64,000 nt of DNA from Metallosphaera tengchongensis (lineage in GTDB: Archaea > Thermoproteota > Thermoprotei_A > Sulfolobales > Sulfolobaceae): assembly GCF_013343295.1 (NCBI RefSeq), contig NZ_CP049074.1, positions 1,655,501-1,719,500 of the forward strand. The letters run 5' to 3'. The stretch's first letter is position 1; each line of letters starts with the position of its first letter. Below are positions 54,413 through 63,553 of the stretch, piece after piece. The notes under the pieces were generated by a model. It was not told the origin of the DNA. It saw nothing but the letters and a program-made list of their open reading frames with translations, and ran no database searches. The position numbers and the translations under genes are program-made.

Positions 54413-55041
54413 GATGGTTATCCTTTTACAGCTTGATTAGGAGGGAGTTCGGTTTCTCTGAAAGGGAGGACTATAGATCGGCACTAGTCCTTAACATGAT
54501 CATAAGGGAAGACTTTGAAGATCTATTGAGATCCAAGATAATGGGGAGGGAGGTTGCTGTAGTTGGTGCAGGCCCCTCACTTAATGCGCTGAAGGATGTT
54601 GAGGAGGATGTGATTGTAGCAGCTGACGGCGCTACCAATTACCTAGTCTCTAGGGGGATAATTCCAGACGTAGTTGTTACAGACTTGGACGGAATTGAGA
54701 CCTACCCAGACTCAATCTACGTAGTTCATGCCCACGGTGACAACATCTCCAAGATGTGGAAATTGAGTTACATGGGTATAGTGTTGGGCACCTCCCAAGT
54801 TTTCCCCTTCGGGAGGCTCAAGCTTTACGGCGGGTTCACGGATGGCGATCGGGCAGTTGTGATGGCCATGACTCTAGGCGCAAAGCGAATAACTACTTAC
54901 GCAATGGACTTGGACTCAGATAAGATTGGGATGTATTCAAAGCCATTCTACAAAAACGATGTACCCATGAATTACGTCAAGAGGAAGAAACTTAATGTAG
55001 CAAAGGAGATTCTACATACCCTATTTAGGAAAGATTTATAA
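54409..55041 (+). CDS. MptE-like 6-hydroxymethyl-7,8-dihydropterin pyrophosphokinase
   Basis: 210 residues of the DUF115/MptE family, which in archaea replaces bacterial FolK: AVVGAGPSLN near 50 and DVVVTDLDG near 88 with the key Asp pair, then VVHAHGDN near 108 and GFTDGDRAV near 144. The enzyme would pyrophosphorylate 6-hydroxymethyldihydropterin made by the PTPS at 52462. TTG start overlaps the previous stop. It ends the plus-strand chain MNT-like, HEPN-like, small protein, MptE. Confidence 0.86.
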   Translation: MRWLSFYSLIRREFGFSEREDYRSALVLNMIIREDFEDLLRSKIMGREVAVVGAGPSLNALKDVEEDVIVAADGATNYLVSRGIIPDVVVTDLDGIETYPDSIYVVHAHGDNISKMWKLSYMGIVLGTSQVFPFGRLKLYGGFTDGDRAVVMAMTLGAKRITTYAMDLDSDKIGMYSKPFYKNDVPMNYVKRKKLNVAKEILHTLFRKDL

Positions 55042-55081
55042 AAACCACGAATCCTTATAATAGTAGTGGGTAGAGGGATGA

Positions 55082-56215
55082 GTGTTCTCCACTAGGAAAA
55101 TTAGGATATTTGATACGACTTTGAGGGACGGAGAGCAGGCTCCTGGAATAGATCTAACTCTTGAGCAGAAGGTGAGGATTGCCAGGCAACTCCAGAGGTT
55201 GGGTGTAGACACGATTGAGGCCGGATTTCCAGCCTCTTCGGAGGGAGAGTTCTTCGCCACCAAGAGGATAATAGAGGAGGTAGGTGACTCGGTAGAGGTC
55301 ACTGGTCTTGCCAGGGCTAACAAGAATGACATAGATAGAGGGATAGAGGCAGGTCTAGCCAGCATTCACGTCTTTATAGCCACATCTGATGTACATCTCA
55401 AGTACAAGTTAAAGATGACCAGAGAGCAAGTTCTGGACAGGATATACGAGTCTGTCAAATACGCCAAATCTCACGGTCTGATAGTCGAGTATAGCCCTGA
55501 GGATGCAACAAGAAGCAACGTTGAATTTCTATTACAGGCTGTCAAAACCGCAGTAGAGGCAGGCGCTGATAGGGTAAATATCCCCGACACGGTAGGCGTT
55601 ATGACTCCCTTCAAGTTCCAAGAATTGATAAAGAAGATTGTGGAAGTCTCATCTGGTAGAATTATCAGTGTTCATTGCCACAACGACTTCGGCTTAGCTA
55701 CCGCAAATTCCATTGCTGGCGTAGTTGGCGGAGCTGGGCAAGTTCACGTGACTGTAAATGGAATCGGGGAGAGGGCTGGAAATGCTTCTTTGGAGGAAGT
55801 GGTGATGGCGCTTAAAAAACTCCTCAACTATGAGGTCAATGTCAAGTCTTGGTTGCTCTATGACACGAGCAAACTAGTCTCAGAGTTAACAGGAGTCCCA
55901 GTACCCTTCTTCAAGGCTATAGTGGGGGATAACGCTTTTGGTCATGAAGCTGGAATACATGTGCACGGAGTTATAGAAAATCCGCTGACCTATGAGCCCA
56001 TGGCTCCAGAGGAAGTTGGTAATTTCCGAAGGCTGGCTCTAGGAAAACACAGCGGGATACATGGTCTAAGGAAAATATTAGAAGACCAGGGAATATATCT
56101 TGATGACGAGAAGCTAAAGGAGGTACTTCAAGAGGTTAAGAAGATAGCAGATTCAGGAAATAAGGTCAGTGCTGAGGACGCGAAAAGGATAGCAACTAGA
56201 TTTTTGACTTCTTGA
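55082..56215 (+). CDS. alpha-isopropylmalate synthase-type enzyme (LeuA/citramalate/homocitrate synthase family)
   Basis: 377 residues with the family signatures [37 protein letters not shown] (metal His pair), [14 protein letters not shown] and AGIHVHG. The C-terminal regulatory domain of bacterial LeuA is absent; the length is closer to archaeal citramalate or homocitrate synthases. The substrate (2-oxoisovalerate, pyruvate or 2-oxoglutarate) cannot be told by eye. The GTG start at 55082 has GAGGGATGA just ahead. It is followed by a hydrolase gene in a TTGA overlap. Confidence 0.9.
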   Translation: MFSTRKIRIFDTTLRDGEQAPGIDLTLEQKVRIARQLQRLGVDTIEAGFPASSEGEFFATKRIIEEVGDSVEVTGLARANKNDIDRGIEAGLASIHVFIATSDVHLKYKLKMTREQVLDRIYESVKYAKSHGLIVEYSPEDATRSNVEFLLQAVKTAVEAGADRVNIPDTVGVMTPFKFQELIKKIVEVSSGRIISVHCHNDFGLATANSIAGVVGGAGQVHVTVNGIGERAGNASLEEVVMALKKLLNYEVNVKSWLLYDTSKLVSELTGVPVPFFKAIVGDNAFGHEAGIHVHGVIENPLTYEPMAPEEVGNFRRLALGKHSGIHGLRKILEDQGIYLDDEKLKEVLQEVKKIADSGNKVSAEDAKRIATRFLTS

Positions 56216-56841
56216 GTAAACACTCCTTCATGATACGCTTGTTTGGTCATTCAATGGTCTCCATAGATAATTCCGTTGTTATAGATCCTCACGATGGGGG
56301 CAGTATAGGTCTTCCTAAACCAATCATAGGACGAACGGTTCAAGTTCTAATAACCCACGACCACTATGATCACAACGCTTTCCAAAACGTGGAGAGCAAG
56401 GACGTAAAGATTGGCTTAGAGGGAAGCCTTGAAGTGGGGGGTTACAAAATAGAAGGCTTTCGGGCGTACCACGACAATCTGAAGGGAAAGAAATATGGTA
56501 AGACCAGCATTTATCAGATCAAGGGTAACTCCATATCTTTTCTTCACATGGGGGATATAGGGGAATTTCCTTCAGAGAGAATCCTCAAGAATTTGAGCGC
56601 AGACATTGTTGCTATACCTATAGGGGGGATAATCACCATCGGACATAGGGAGGCTCAGGAAATTATAAAGATCATTTCTCCCACGGCAGTTATACCACTG
56701 CACTACTGGGTTAGAGGGCTCTTGATGCCATTAGATCCTCCTGAAGATTTCATTAAATACATGAACTGGAACTTGTATAAGACTAAAGAAATAGATGAAA
56801 ACAACCTAAAGAAAGGTATTTACTTATTTGACATTGATTAG
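56212..56841 (+). CDS. metallo-beta-lactamase-fold hydrolase (UPF0173-like)
   Basis: 209 residues: [11 protein letters not shown] near 48 is the metal motif HxHxDH, followed by LHMGDIGEF near 107 and IPLHYW near 165 as the remaining ligands. Proteins of this type have no agreed substrate. Start TTG overlaps the synthase stop; an ATG at 56230 (MIRLFGHSM) is an alternative. It converges with the RHH gene at 56838-57014 by 4 bases. Confidence 0.83.
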   Translation: MSKHSFMIRLFGHSMVSIDNSVVIDPHDGGSIGLPKPIIGRTVQVLITHDHYDHNAFQNVESKDVKIGLEGSLEVGGYKIEGFRAYHDNLKGKKYGKTSIYQIKGNSISFLHMGDIGEFPSERILKNLSADIVAIPIGGIITIGHREAQEIIKIISPTAVIPLHYWVRGLLMPLDPPEDFIKYMNWNLYKTKEIDENNLKKGIYLFDID

Positions 56842-57014
56842 AGCTTTATCCTCTCCACTCTAGCAACTGGCACAGTTTCCTTACTCATTTCCTCCTTAAC
56901 CATCTTCTCTATTGCTTTCCTTATTGCCTCCGACCTGTTTAAACCTGACTTTATTGCATACCTGTCTAAAAGCTCCAACAAGTCTTCTTCCGCTTTGAAT
57001 GTAATTACTCTCAT
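56838..57014 (-). CDS. ribbon-helix-helix transcription regulator, 58 aa
   Basis: An ATG frame at 57014 encodes [21 protein letters not shown], then [21 protein letters not shown], the ribbon (RVITFKA) and two helices of a CopG/MetJ-type DNA-binding dimer, with a short basic tail. It is too short to be listed by many gene finders but composition and length fit well. It is divergent from a second RHH gene at 57158, with an inverted repeat between them. The TAA stop lies inside the end of the hydrolase gene on the other strand. Confidence 0.8.
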   Translation of the reverse strand: MRVITFKAEEDLLELLDRYAIKSGLNRSEAIRKAIEKMVKEEMSKETVPVARVERIKL

Positions 57015-57074
57015 CGAGCACCTAATAGGTATATTGAATCGGGAAGGCTTAAGTATTTTCTGTAGCGATACTAC

Positions 57075-57094
57075 CCTCTTCCTATATGAAGAGG
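57075..57094. promoter_or_regulatory. inverted repeat, candidate operator of the divergent RHH pair
   Basis: Perfect 7-base arms CCTCTTC and GAAGAGG are separated by CTATAT. The heptamer AGAGGAA occurs three times nearby (57090, 57104, 57145), the last just before the TTG start of the second RHH gene. Both genes are transcribed away from this block, as in autoregulated RHH systems. Confidence 0.45.
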
Positions 57095-57157
57095 AATACT
57101 ATAAGAGGAAGATTAATATAATAGCATGTCCTATACTTTTTATTAGAGGAAAATACA

Positions 57158-57448
57158 TTGCCAACAGTTCACCTCTCTATCCCAGAGTGGATGTACGAGG
57201 AGCTAAAGAGAAAAGCAGAAGACATGGGGATACAGGTAACCGACCTGGTAAAGTTTTACATAAAAAGTGGGATGGAGGGGAAAGAAGAGTCTCCTTCTAA
57301 GGAAAATACAGAGAAAGTAGAGGAGTCCATAGCTTACCTGGAAGCTCGCGTGGCTCAGTTGGATCTTCTGGTCATGGAGCTTGTCAAGAAGTTGAAAGTT
57401 TTAGAGGAGGAAGACGAAGAGGAGCAGGTTGAGATAGAGAGGAGTTAA
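57158..57448 (+). CDS. ribbon-helix-helix protein with C-terminal coiled coil
   Basis: 96 residues from a TTG with AGAGG ahead. The first 40 form an RHH domain (PTVHLSIPEWMYEELKRKA then DMGIQVTDLVKFYIKSGM), the rest is an acidic coiled coil with leucine heptads (VAQLDLLVMELVKKLKVLEEE), which may be a dimer or partner-binding part. It is divergent from the 58-residue RHH gene. As a DNA-binding protein with an acidic tail it might control itself and its neighbour. Confidence 0.78.
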   Translation: MPTVHLSIPEWMYEELKRKAEDMGIQVTDLVKFYIKSGMEGKEESPSKENTEKVEESIAYLEARVAQLDLLVMELVKKLKVLEEEDEEEQVEIERS

Positions 57449-57488
57449 CGGGATAAAGATTATTAAATATTAATCTGGTTTAAGGTTA

Positions 57489-57545
57489 TGGGCCTATGGG
57501 ATTGTGACCCTGGGTTCCAGGGAAGGATGAACATAGGTGGGTCCC
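57489..57545. other. two-part hairpin between RHH gene and element C
   Basis: Outer arms CCTATG (57493-57498) and CATAGG (57532-57537), inner arms CCCTGG (57508-57513) and CCAGGG (57517-57522) around GTT. Two nine-base strands lie between the stems. It may be a small structured RNA or the terminator region of the RHH gene; no match to tRNA, C/D or K-turn was found by eye. Confidence 0.3.
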
Positions 57546-57657
57546 CTAAGATTATCCCTTTTAATCACTTGGAAGTTTAGCTCTCAGGGAAAATGATGTA
57601 GCAGAGACGTGCCGACTAGATGAGGAAAAAAGTTGTATCTGATAAAGGAAAGACAAA

Positions 57658-58222
57658 CCTCGCCTTTCAAGGCCGATTAGAGCTTTTTAAACATGAAGGT
57701 AGTTTCCCTTCATGACACTCCTCTCTACTCAACTCCAGATGATGGGGGGAGCCGATCTCTCCCGCAATACCAGAGTAAGGAGTCAGAACAGTCGTAGTTA
57801 GGCTATCCCCAAATGTTTTGCCAAAACGTTATGGGATTAGACGTTCTCCTACGACAAGGGCAATAAGTTCACTTGAACCATCTGGTCTTATCAAGCTAAT
57901 GTAGGCTATAGTGTATAAACTCTATGAGTGTGGTATAAAGGTATGCTTAACAACTGGGTGTAGCACCTCTAGGCTCTATGCACATTATGACATCAAGGTC
58001 GAGAGAAAGCCTAGGGAAGTCATCACTTGTCCTCTTGCTTGCAGGTTACATAGTTAAGTTAAAGGTGCCCTCAATATCATGAGGAGAGGATAAAGAAAAC
58101 CGTTAAAGCACTGAAAAACCTCTTTCTTTCTTTGTATCCTCAAACGGAGTAACTCCTACAAAGGGGGAGTGACACCCATGACCTTGGTGGAATCCCTGCC
58201 CTTTAGGGCGGCGATGAGGTCA
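57658..58222 (+). mobile_element. decayed IS200/IS605-family (TnpB-only) element C, internally deleted
   Basis: The left end CCTCGCCTTTCAAGGCCG (57658-57675) is close to that of element A, as is the GGAGCCGATCTCTCC block near 57748. After it only scraps of the last part of TnpB can be read (YKLYECGIKV, STSRLYAH at about 57920-57980; NIMRR about 58075), with stops and shifts. The right end at 58192-58222 keeps TCCCTGCCCTTTAGGGCGG and ATGAGGTCAA. The element is thus a 565-base deletion form of the A type. It ends 1 base before the stop codon of the Lrp-like gene. Confidence 0.8.
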
Positions 58223-58223
58223 A

Positions 58224-58454
58224 CTACATTGAAATTAGAGTTACAGATCTTATTATGTTGGGGTTCCTTCTTATTTGGTTTATAGTTTTATTGATATCGT
58301 CTAGGTCCTTTCCTTCAACTTCAACAACGACATCATATTCGCCATAAACTGCAGTTCCATCCCTTACACCTTCGATCTTTTTTAATTCATTTACAACATC
58401 CATTTCTTTTCCAATAGTGGTTATTAATAAAACATATGCTTTTAGAGTACCCAT
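58224..58454 (-). CDS. stand-alone Lrp/AsnC ligand-binding (RAM) domain protein
   Basis: 76 residues with the RAM fold only: [26 protein letters not shown], then [21 protein letters not shown] and [10 protein letters not shown]. The helix-turn-helix of full Lrp regulators is missing. Such proteins bind amino acids and join with full-length regulators or enzymes. The stop codon abuts the end of TnpB relic C, so the insertion came right next to the end of the gene without cutting it. Confidence 0.88.
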   Translation of the reverse strand: MGTLKAYVLLITTIGKEMDVVNELKKIEGVRDGTAVYGEYDVVVEVEGKDLDDINKTINQIRRNPNIIRSVTLISM

Positions 58455-58665
58455 ACATATATAGTAGTCTTAAGATTTAAAAACTTACAACATCACGACG
58501 TTTATTGTTTGTGAAGTAAATTGTTTCTAAATTTGCAATTTGGTATAATGTAAACAAACATGATATTACTTTCTTCCTTGAGGGATTATTACTTTCTCGC
58601 TCACGGAAAACCTAAGGGTAATTTGTGGTATTTCAGCTCTCGCCTTTTAATAAAAGAACTGTAAA

Positions 58666-58693
58666 CCTCGCCCTTTAGGGCGTGGGGGAGTCA
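58666..58693 (+). repeat. solo IS200/IS605-type end
   Basis: CCTCGCCCTTTAGGGCG followed by TGGGGGAGTCA has the stem-loop and the GGAGTCA tail of the TnpB guide-RNA end. A partial CTCGCCTTTTAA also lies 25 bases to the left (58639-58650). No tnpB is attached. The 58455-58665 stretch before it is A/T-rich, holding the promoter of the Lrp-type gene and an imperfect inverted repeat (TGTTTG near 58507, CAAACA near 58555) but no gene. Confidence 0.55.
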
Positions 58694-58716
58694 TTATTGA
58701 GCATCACGATGGATAC

Positions 58717-59895
58717 CTACTTCAGTAATATCCGCTCTGGGTTCAAAACCCTTGAAGAGATTAATATCAAAGCGACGGACACAACAAATGTACCTATGAA
58801 GAGACCCATTGTATAGAAAGTAAGGCCGAAGACACTGTCCAGTAGACCTGCAACGATTTGTACATACGGTATTACCAAAATGAACGAGAGCGATCCTAGA
58901 GAGGCGAAGTTGAGGATCAACGCTGAAAATGACGCTAACATTCCAAACCCCGTGATCAGGAAATTGATAATTTGGACATTCCGCTGTGTTCCCCCTATGA
59001 ATATTAGTAAAATTAAACTAATTGATGCAGTCAAGAGGATCATAAGTAGGTAGGCCGCGATTACCGTGGCAGAGAAGGATAACGTTACTCCCGCGTTCCC
59101 TCCTATAATGAATGGGGCAAAAACGGAGAAGGCTATTAACCCCATTAGGTCTCCCAGAGAGGATATAATACCAAGTATCATGGAGATACTCAACTTTGAA
59201 ATTATGAACTCCATAGGGGAGACAGGGGACGCAAGGAGGGACTCTAGGGTCTTTCTCTCCTTCTCCCCTAAAATACCGTCCGTCAGGAAAAATATCACAG
59301 GAGTGGCAGCCGGGAATAGGATGAGGGAGACAACCCTAGCTAGCTGACCTAACCTGTCAACGTTACTTGAGGTAGCCTGTTTCGTGGGTTTGTAGTAACC
59401 TAGGTAAACTTCCAAAGGCTCCCTAACTACGTTAGGGGAAACGTTTATGTGAGAACCCTTCTCCAACACGGTAATCCTAGCTAAGGAGTCGTTTACCAAT
59501 ATGTTATAGAGCGCGTTATTTACCAGGGTCTGAGCGTTACTTTGAGATGATATTAAGACCTTCTCTTGTACGTAGGCGACCCTATCTAAGGAGGTTAGAT
59601 TGCTGGAAAAATTTGGGGGAAAAATTACCTCAACGTCAGCTACAACTGAGAAATTATTTATGTATACTATACCACCATGCTGGACCACGTAGTCCTTTAA
59701 GTAGTTAACATAGGGCAAGTTCCCAGTGCTGTTGTTGACTATCATAACCGTAGGAGGTTGACTGGAAACCGAAGCGTAAATAATTACCCCAATGAGGGGT
59801 AGCAGAAGTAACGGGAGTAGGATGGAGGTGAGAAGAATTCTCCTATCCCTCTTGAGGTCTAACCACTCCTTTCTGAGAAGGTCGAGTATCGTCAG
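58717..59895 (-). CDS. ABC-2 type (NatB-like) transporter permease
   Basis: 392 residues if counted from the frame's beginning beside the ATPase stop. The N-terminus [16 protein letters not shown], a first membrane helix ([21 protein letters not shown]), a 150-residue external domain, then five or six helices with [20 protein letters not shown] are the standard layout of NatB/ABC-2 exporters. In this frame no ATG, GTG or TTG lies before the ATG at 59745, which would remove the whole first helix. The first possible start is a CTG at 59895 that forms CTGA with the ATPase stop. The neighbouring ATP-binding gene makes it an exporter pair; cargo unknown. Confidence 0.8.
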   Translation of the reverse strand: MTILDLLRKEWLDLKRDRRILLTSILLPLLLLPLIGVIIYASVSSQPPTVMIVNNSTGNLPYVNYLKDYVVQHGGIVYINNFSVVADVEVIFPPNFSSNLTSLDRVAYVQEKVLISSQSNAQTLVNNALYNILVNDSLARITVLEKGSHINVSPNVVREPLEVYLGYYKPTKQATSSNVDRLGQLARVVSLILFPAATPVIFFLTDGILGEKERKTLESLLASPVSPMEFIISKLSISMILGIISSLGDLMGLIAFSVFAPFIIGGNAGVTLSFSATVIAAYLLMILLTASISLILLIFIGGTQRNVQIINFLITGFGMLASFSALILNFASLGSLSFILVIPYVQIVAGLLDSVFGLTFYTMGLFIGTFVVSVALILISSRVLNPERILLK

Positions 59896-60623
59896 TCTTC
59901 ACCCACTAACTTTATGAAAGACTCCTCAAGGTTATTGGTACCGGTCGCCTCCACGATCTCCCTGGGCTTACCAATCTTGATACCCTCTCCCTTGTTTATC
60001 ATGAGGACCCTGTCACACATGTACTCTACCTCCAACATGTTATGCGATGATAAGATCACTGTTGTTTGTCCTCTAATTTCCCTTATTACGTTCCTAATTC
60101 TGACTGCAGACTCTACATCCAGGGCGGACGTGGGTTCATCTAGGATAGCCAACTTTGGCTCGACCATTAAGGTTCTAGCTATTATCAACCTCCTCTTCAT
60201 TCCTCTACTGAAGTTCATGGCTTTGTCATATATTCTATCTCCGAGGGAGGCTATTTTAATCCCTTTCTCTAGGAAATCTTCCTCCAGTTTCTTATCACCC
60301 TTTGAGTAAATTCTAGCATAAAACTGTAGATTTTCGATCCCGGTTAATCTGTCATAAGGGAACGCATCTTCCGGCATATAGGAGATGTATCCTCTCTGCT
60401 TAGCCTTTACAGGGGTTTCCCCAAATATCTCGACTTTTCCATCATACTTGATTATTATTCCGCTCAGAACCCTCAGGGTTGTGGTCTTCCCTGCGCCGTT
60501 AGGTCCTATAATGCCATAAACCTCCCCCATGTCTACAGTAAAGTTAATGTTATTGAGGATCGTTTTCCTATTTACAGTTCTGGTTAATGAAGTAACACTG
60601 ACTGCCGTAGGCTCGTTGATCAT
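59892..60623 (-). CDS. ABC transporter ATP-binding protein
   Basis: 243 residues with Walker [10 protein letters not shown] near 38, Q-loop region [17 protein letters not shown], the signature [10 protein letters not shown] near 133 (SGGQ variant) and Walker [13 protein letters not shown] near 155, plus SSHN as the H-loop. It drives the ABC-2 permease encoded just downstream (3-base CTGA overlap). The ATG at 60623 is preferred over a TTG at 60629. Divergent from a winged-helix-like gene. Confidence 0.93.
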   Translation of the reverse strand: MINEPTAVSVTSLTRTVNRKTILNNINFTVDMGEVYGIIGPNGAGKTTTLRVLSGIIIKYDGKVEIFGETPVKAKQRGYISYMPEDAFPYDRLTGIENLQFYARIYSKGDKKLEEDFLEKGIKIASLGDRIYDKAMNFSRGMKRRLIIARTLMVEPKLAILDEPTSALDVESAVRIRNVIREIRGQTTVILSSHNMLEVEYMCDRVLMINKGEGIKIGKPREIVEATGTNNLEESFIKLVGED

Positions 60624-60654
60624 ACACAATCCTATCAGAAGAGAGCTAATAATA

Positions 60655-61326
60655 ATGTTTTCAGTACTCTATTCATTGATAGGGGGTTTAAAGGACAGAT
60701 TAACGGAAGCGACTTTGAAATTTGATAGGGCAAAGGTCATCCTAAAGGTAGCTTTGGACATAGTTGATGAGAGGGGTAGAAGCGAAGTAGGGGACTTTGA
60801 CTACAGGACATTAGTCGCTAGGCTCTACGAGCTGGGGCATTCCTTTGAACCCAAGATGATTTTGAGGGCCCTTGAGAGGGATTACGGTATAATTGAGACT
60901 TCCTATAAATCTTCTAATCAACATTGGTGGAGGTTCATTGACGTAGATGAGGTGAGAGATTTTCTGGGTCAAGAGGAAGAGGACCCGGACGTCATGTTGA
61001 TTAAGGCCCAGGCAGCCAGCTTGTCCTTGGACGAGTTAGAAAGGAAGTTAATAACCCTTCAGCAGAGAGGAATGAGGAGCGACATGGATAAGGCAATCTT
61101 CAGGAAGATAGCTTTTGAGGATTTACCGCTTTTGGTCGAGATTTACAAGAAGTCCATCCAATACGAGGAGACGAAAAATATATCCATGAAAGTGAAGAAA
61201 ATTTTAACGTTAGCCTCTAAACTAACAAGGATTAACAATGCAAAAAATAACAATAAGGGACTTCCTGAAAAAGAAAGGGAAGGAGAAAATAACGATGTTA
61301 ACAGTTTACGATTACTCGATGGCTAA
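60655..61326 (+). CDS. winged-helix-like hypothetical protein, 223 aa
   Basis: Starts at an ATG ([14 protein letters not shown]); a longer open frame goes back into the ABC gene and is not used. Residues about 30-90 look like a winged-helix domain ([13 protein letters not shown]...[24 protein letters not shown]...HWWRFID), then long helices rich in charge. It may be a DNA- or RNA-binding protein. The end of the frame overlaps panB by 89 bases; the last 30 residues ([11 protein letters not shown]...) read out of frame through panB and may not be important. Confidence 0.68.
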   Translation: MFSVLYSLIGGLKDRLTEATLKFDRAKVILKVALDIVDERGRSEVGDFDYRTLVARLYELGHSFEPKMILRALERDYGIIETSYKSSNQHWWRFIDVDEVRDFLGQEEEDPDVMLIKAQAASLSLDELERKLITLQQRGMRSDMDKAIFRKIAFEDLPLLVEIYKKSIQYEETKNISMKVKKILTLASKLTRINNAKNNNKGLPEKEREGENNDVNSLRLLDG

Positions 61327-62026
61327 GGTTCTCTCGGAGACGAACATTGACGGGGTTTTGGTCGGAGATTCCTTAGGTATGAATGTTCTGGGTTTCCCTT
61401 CAACCCTTCAAGTTGACATGGAACACATGATCCACCACACCAGGGCTGTCAGCAGGGCGTCCGTGAGGCAACTCCTTGTCGTAGATATGCCTTTCATGTC
61501 CTACGAACCTTCAATAGAGGTTGCCGTGAAGAACGCTGGGCTCCTTGCTAGGGAAGGGGCTGATGCCGTGAAACTTGAAGGAGGGATTGAGGTCTTCGAT
61601 AGGGTGAGGGAGATTGTCAAATCTGGGATTCCGGTTATGGGTCACATAGGTCTGACCCCTCAGAGGTACCTTACACTGGGAGGATATAGAACAATAAAAG
61701 ATGAGGGAAGGCTTGTAGAGGACGCCATGGCGTTGGAAGAGGCTGGAGTCTTCTCTATCGTAATTGAAAATACCTTAGCCGAAATCGCCCAGAAGATCAC
61801 TGAAAAGGTCTCAGTGCCCACCATATGTATAGGTGCAGGTCCGCACTGCGATGGACAAATACTAGTAATACACGATCTCTTAGGACTAGGGGATATATCT
61901 CCATACTTCGCCAGAAAATATCTGGATCTGAAAAAGGAGATAAGGGATGCAGTGGAGAAGTACGTCGCTGATGTGAAGTCTGGAAGCTTCCCTAGTGAAG
62001 AGAATTATAAGACTAGGGACAGTTGA
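61238..62026 (+). CDS. panB: 3-methyl-2-oxobutanoate hydroxymethyltransferase (ketopantoate hydroxymethyltransferase)
   Basis: PanB makes ketopantoate from 2-oxoisovalerate and methylene-tetrahydropterin, the first step of CoA synthesis. 262 residues: [16 protein letters not shown] with an active Asp, [37 protein letters not shown] and [15 protein letters not shown]. It overlaps the preceding gene by 89 bases and converges with the phosphopantothenate synthetase gene by 22. Its C1 donor would come from the pterin system encoded 7-11 kb to the left. Confidence 0.95.
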   Translation: MQKITIRDFLKKKGKEKITMLTVYDYSMAKVLSETNIDGVLVGDSLGMNVLGFPSTLQVDMEHMIHHTRAVSRASVRQLLVVDMPFMSYEPSIEVAVKNAGLLAREGADAVKLEGGIEVFDRVREIVKSGIPVMGHIGLTPQRYLTLGGYRTIKDEGRLVEDAMALEEAGVFSIVIENTLAEIAQKITEKVSVPTICIGAGPHCDGQILVIHDLLGLGDISPYFARKYLDLKKEIRDAVEKYVADVKSGSFPSEENYKTRDS

Positions 62027-62802
62027 GCTAATCTTTCAGACATGAACTTCATCGCCTCCCTAAGCACAGCCTTGTTATTGTAATTTGAAATTAGCTTTTG
62101 AACCTCATCCTCTTTCATTTTCTTCATTTCCTCGACCTTTTTTATTAATAAGGGAAGAGCCCTAGTTACGTTATCCACTATGGTTACATTCGCAGTTAGG
62201 GAAGTCCTAGATAGGGGATTCAAGTCAATGGCTATGACTTTTTTCCCCATTTTAACGAGAGCTTCCGTCCTGTCTCCGTCCTCCATACCCAACAGAACAA
62301 CATCTGCGGTGAAAATCCCCTCTCTACTGACTTTTCTTCTCTCGCTAAATAATTCAGGTATCACCTCTGAAGTGTCATCTACTCCTAGAACTTTCTTCGC
62401 CCCGTGGTCTTCTAACACCTTCTTTATGGCCAACTCCCTTTCCCTGTCTCTATAGAACAGGTTAACCTCTATCTTAGCTGGTATTATCTCACTTAACCTC
62501 ACCACTTCAGCAGGGACAAGGGACGCCATGTTACCGTTCACAGATATAACAGGGTTCTTTGCGGTTATTAGAAGAGCACTTGCGTTCTCTATTGCAGTTT
62601 CTGCAAACCGTTCAGTCTTCTCCCCAATAATATAGTCAAAGCACTCCCCTCTTCCGTGAGCTATTAACCCTTGTGGAACCACAACGTGATTCTCCATGGC
62701 CTCAACCAACTTCTCCCTAACCAAGATAGAATCCCTTCTGGGGTGGTTTTCCGGGACTACTCCACGAATGCCCCTTGATTTGCTATCTTGTGTCTTATCC
62801 AT
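62005..62802 (-). CDS. 4-phosphopantoate-beta-alanine ligase (archaeal phosphopantothenate synthetase)
   Basis: 265 residues of the DUF137 family that joins phosphopantoate and beta-alanine in archaea, replacing the bacterial PanC/CoaA route. Features are [41 protein letters not shown], the [16 protein letters not shown] region and [25 protein letters not shown], all typical. The start overlaps the pantoate kinase stop region by 46 bases, so the two enzymes are co-translated. Confidence 0.93.
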   Translation of the reverse strand: MDKTQDSKSRGIRGVVPENHPRRDSILVREKLVEAMENHVVVPQGLIAHGRGECFDYIIGEKTERFAETAIENASALLITAKNPVISVNGNMASLVPAEVVRLSEIIPAKIEVNLFYRDRERELAIKKVLEDHGAKKVLGVDDTSEVIPELFSERRKVSREGIFTADVVLLGMEDGDRTEALVKMGKKVIAIDLNPLSRTSLTANVTIVDNVTRALPLLIKKVEEMKKMKEDEVQKLISNYNNKAVLREAMKFMSERLAQLSLVL

Positions 62803-63500
62803 GATTCAGATTCAGGTGATCCCAATTTAAGGATTAAGCCTTTTTTCCTTATGGAGTCGGGATAGGGGCTTTTGAATCCCATGGCTTCGGTGAATCTCCT
62901 AGAACATGAAATGAAGTTCTGAAGGGAGGGGCTTTTCTTGAACTCATCTATTAACTCCAGGGCCTGTTTAAGCGGTTTGAGGATACTTCTGGTAGGAATT
63001 GCTTCAATAGGTTTAGAATATAGCTGGTCACTTTCCAATTCAAATATAGTGATCCTGCCGTAAGGAGGAACTCCTGGGGACTCCCTAAGGACTAGATTCC
63101 TTCCGTAGTATTGCGAGACCACATCTCCCAGTCCGTTCCCTGAGACCACTTCGCTTTCATGTGCGACTGAGATGGCATTATCAGGATTCATGGAGAACAA
63201 CTCTGATGCACCTAAAGCGTAGGCAATACTAATGGACGCACTCATTCCGTATCCGTATCCCAAAGGAACTGAGCTTTGTAAGTCTACTTTCAACTTTCCC
63301 AATTTAGCTTGTAGGATTTCTTGATTCGAAATCTTCACCAACTTACCGTTTAAGTATATTCCCTCCCCTTGGGTTACGCGAGCGTAAGAGAAGGGCTCCA
63401 GTATTAATGTCAGACCAATTGACCCTGACTTCTTAGGCTCTTCAAGGTCTATTGGATACCATATCCCGGAAACACTAATTGGTATTACAATGTCCACCAT
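62757..63500 (-). CDS. pantoate kinase
   Basis: A GHMP-type kinase of 247 residues that phosphorylates pantoate in the archaeal CoA route. The ATP loop is in [19 protein letters not shown] near 85, preceded by an N-terminal beta-rich domain starting [25 protein letters not shown] near 130 is a second family motif. It overlaps the synthetase gene by 46 bases. The gene starts divergently to the FAD-linked oxidase. Confidence 0.92.
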   Translation of the reverse strand: MVDIVIPISVSGIWYPIDLEEPKKSGSIGLTLILEPFSYARVTQGEGIYLNGKLVKISNQEILQAKLGKLKVDLQSSVPLGYGYGMSASISIAYALGASELFSMNPDNAISVAHESEVVSGNGLGDVVSQYYGRNLVLRESPGVPPYGRITIFELESDQLYSKPIEAIPTRSILKPLKQALELIDEFKKSPSLQNFISCSRRFTEAMGFKSPYPDSIRKKGLILKLGSPESESWIRHKIANQGAFVE

Positions 63501-63553
63501 TAGGACACACTAGATATAAACAAATTTAAATCCAAAGATTTATTGATCTTCAG

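Noticed and set aside
59717-59745. ATG at 59745 as start of the ABC permease
   Set aside because: It would cut off the first membrane helix and the conserved N-terminal cytosolic segment, which are plainly encoded in the same frame upstream.
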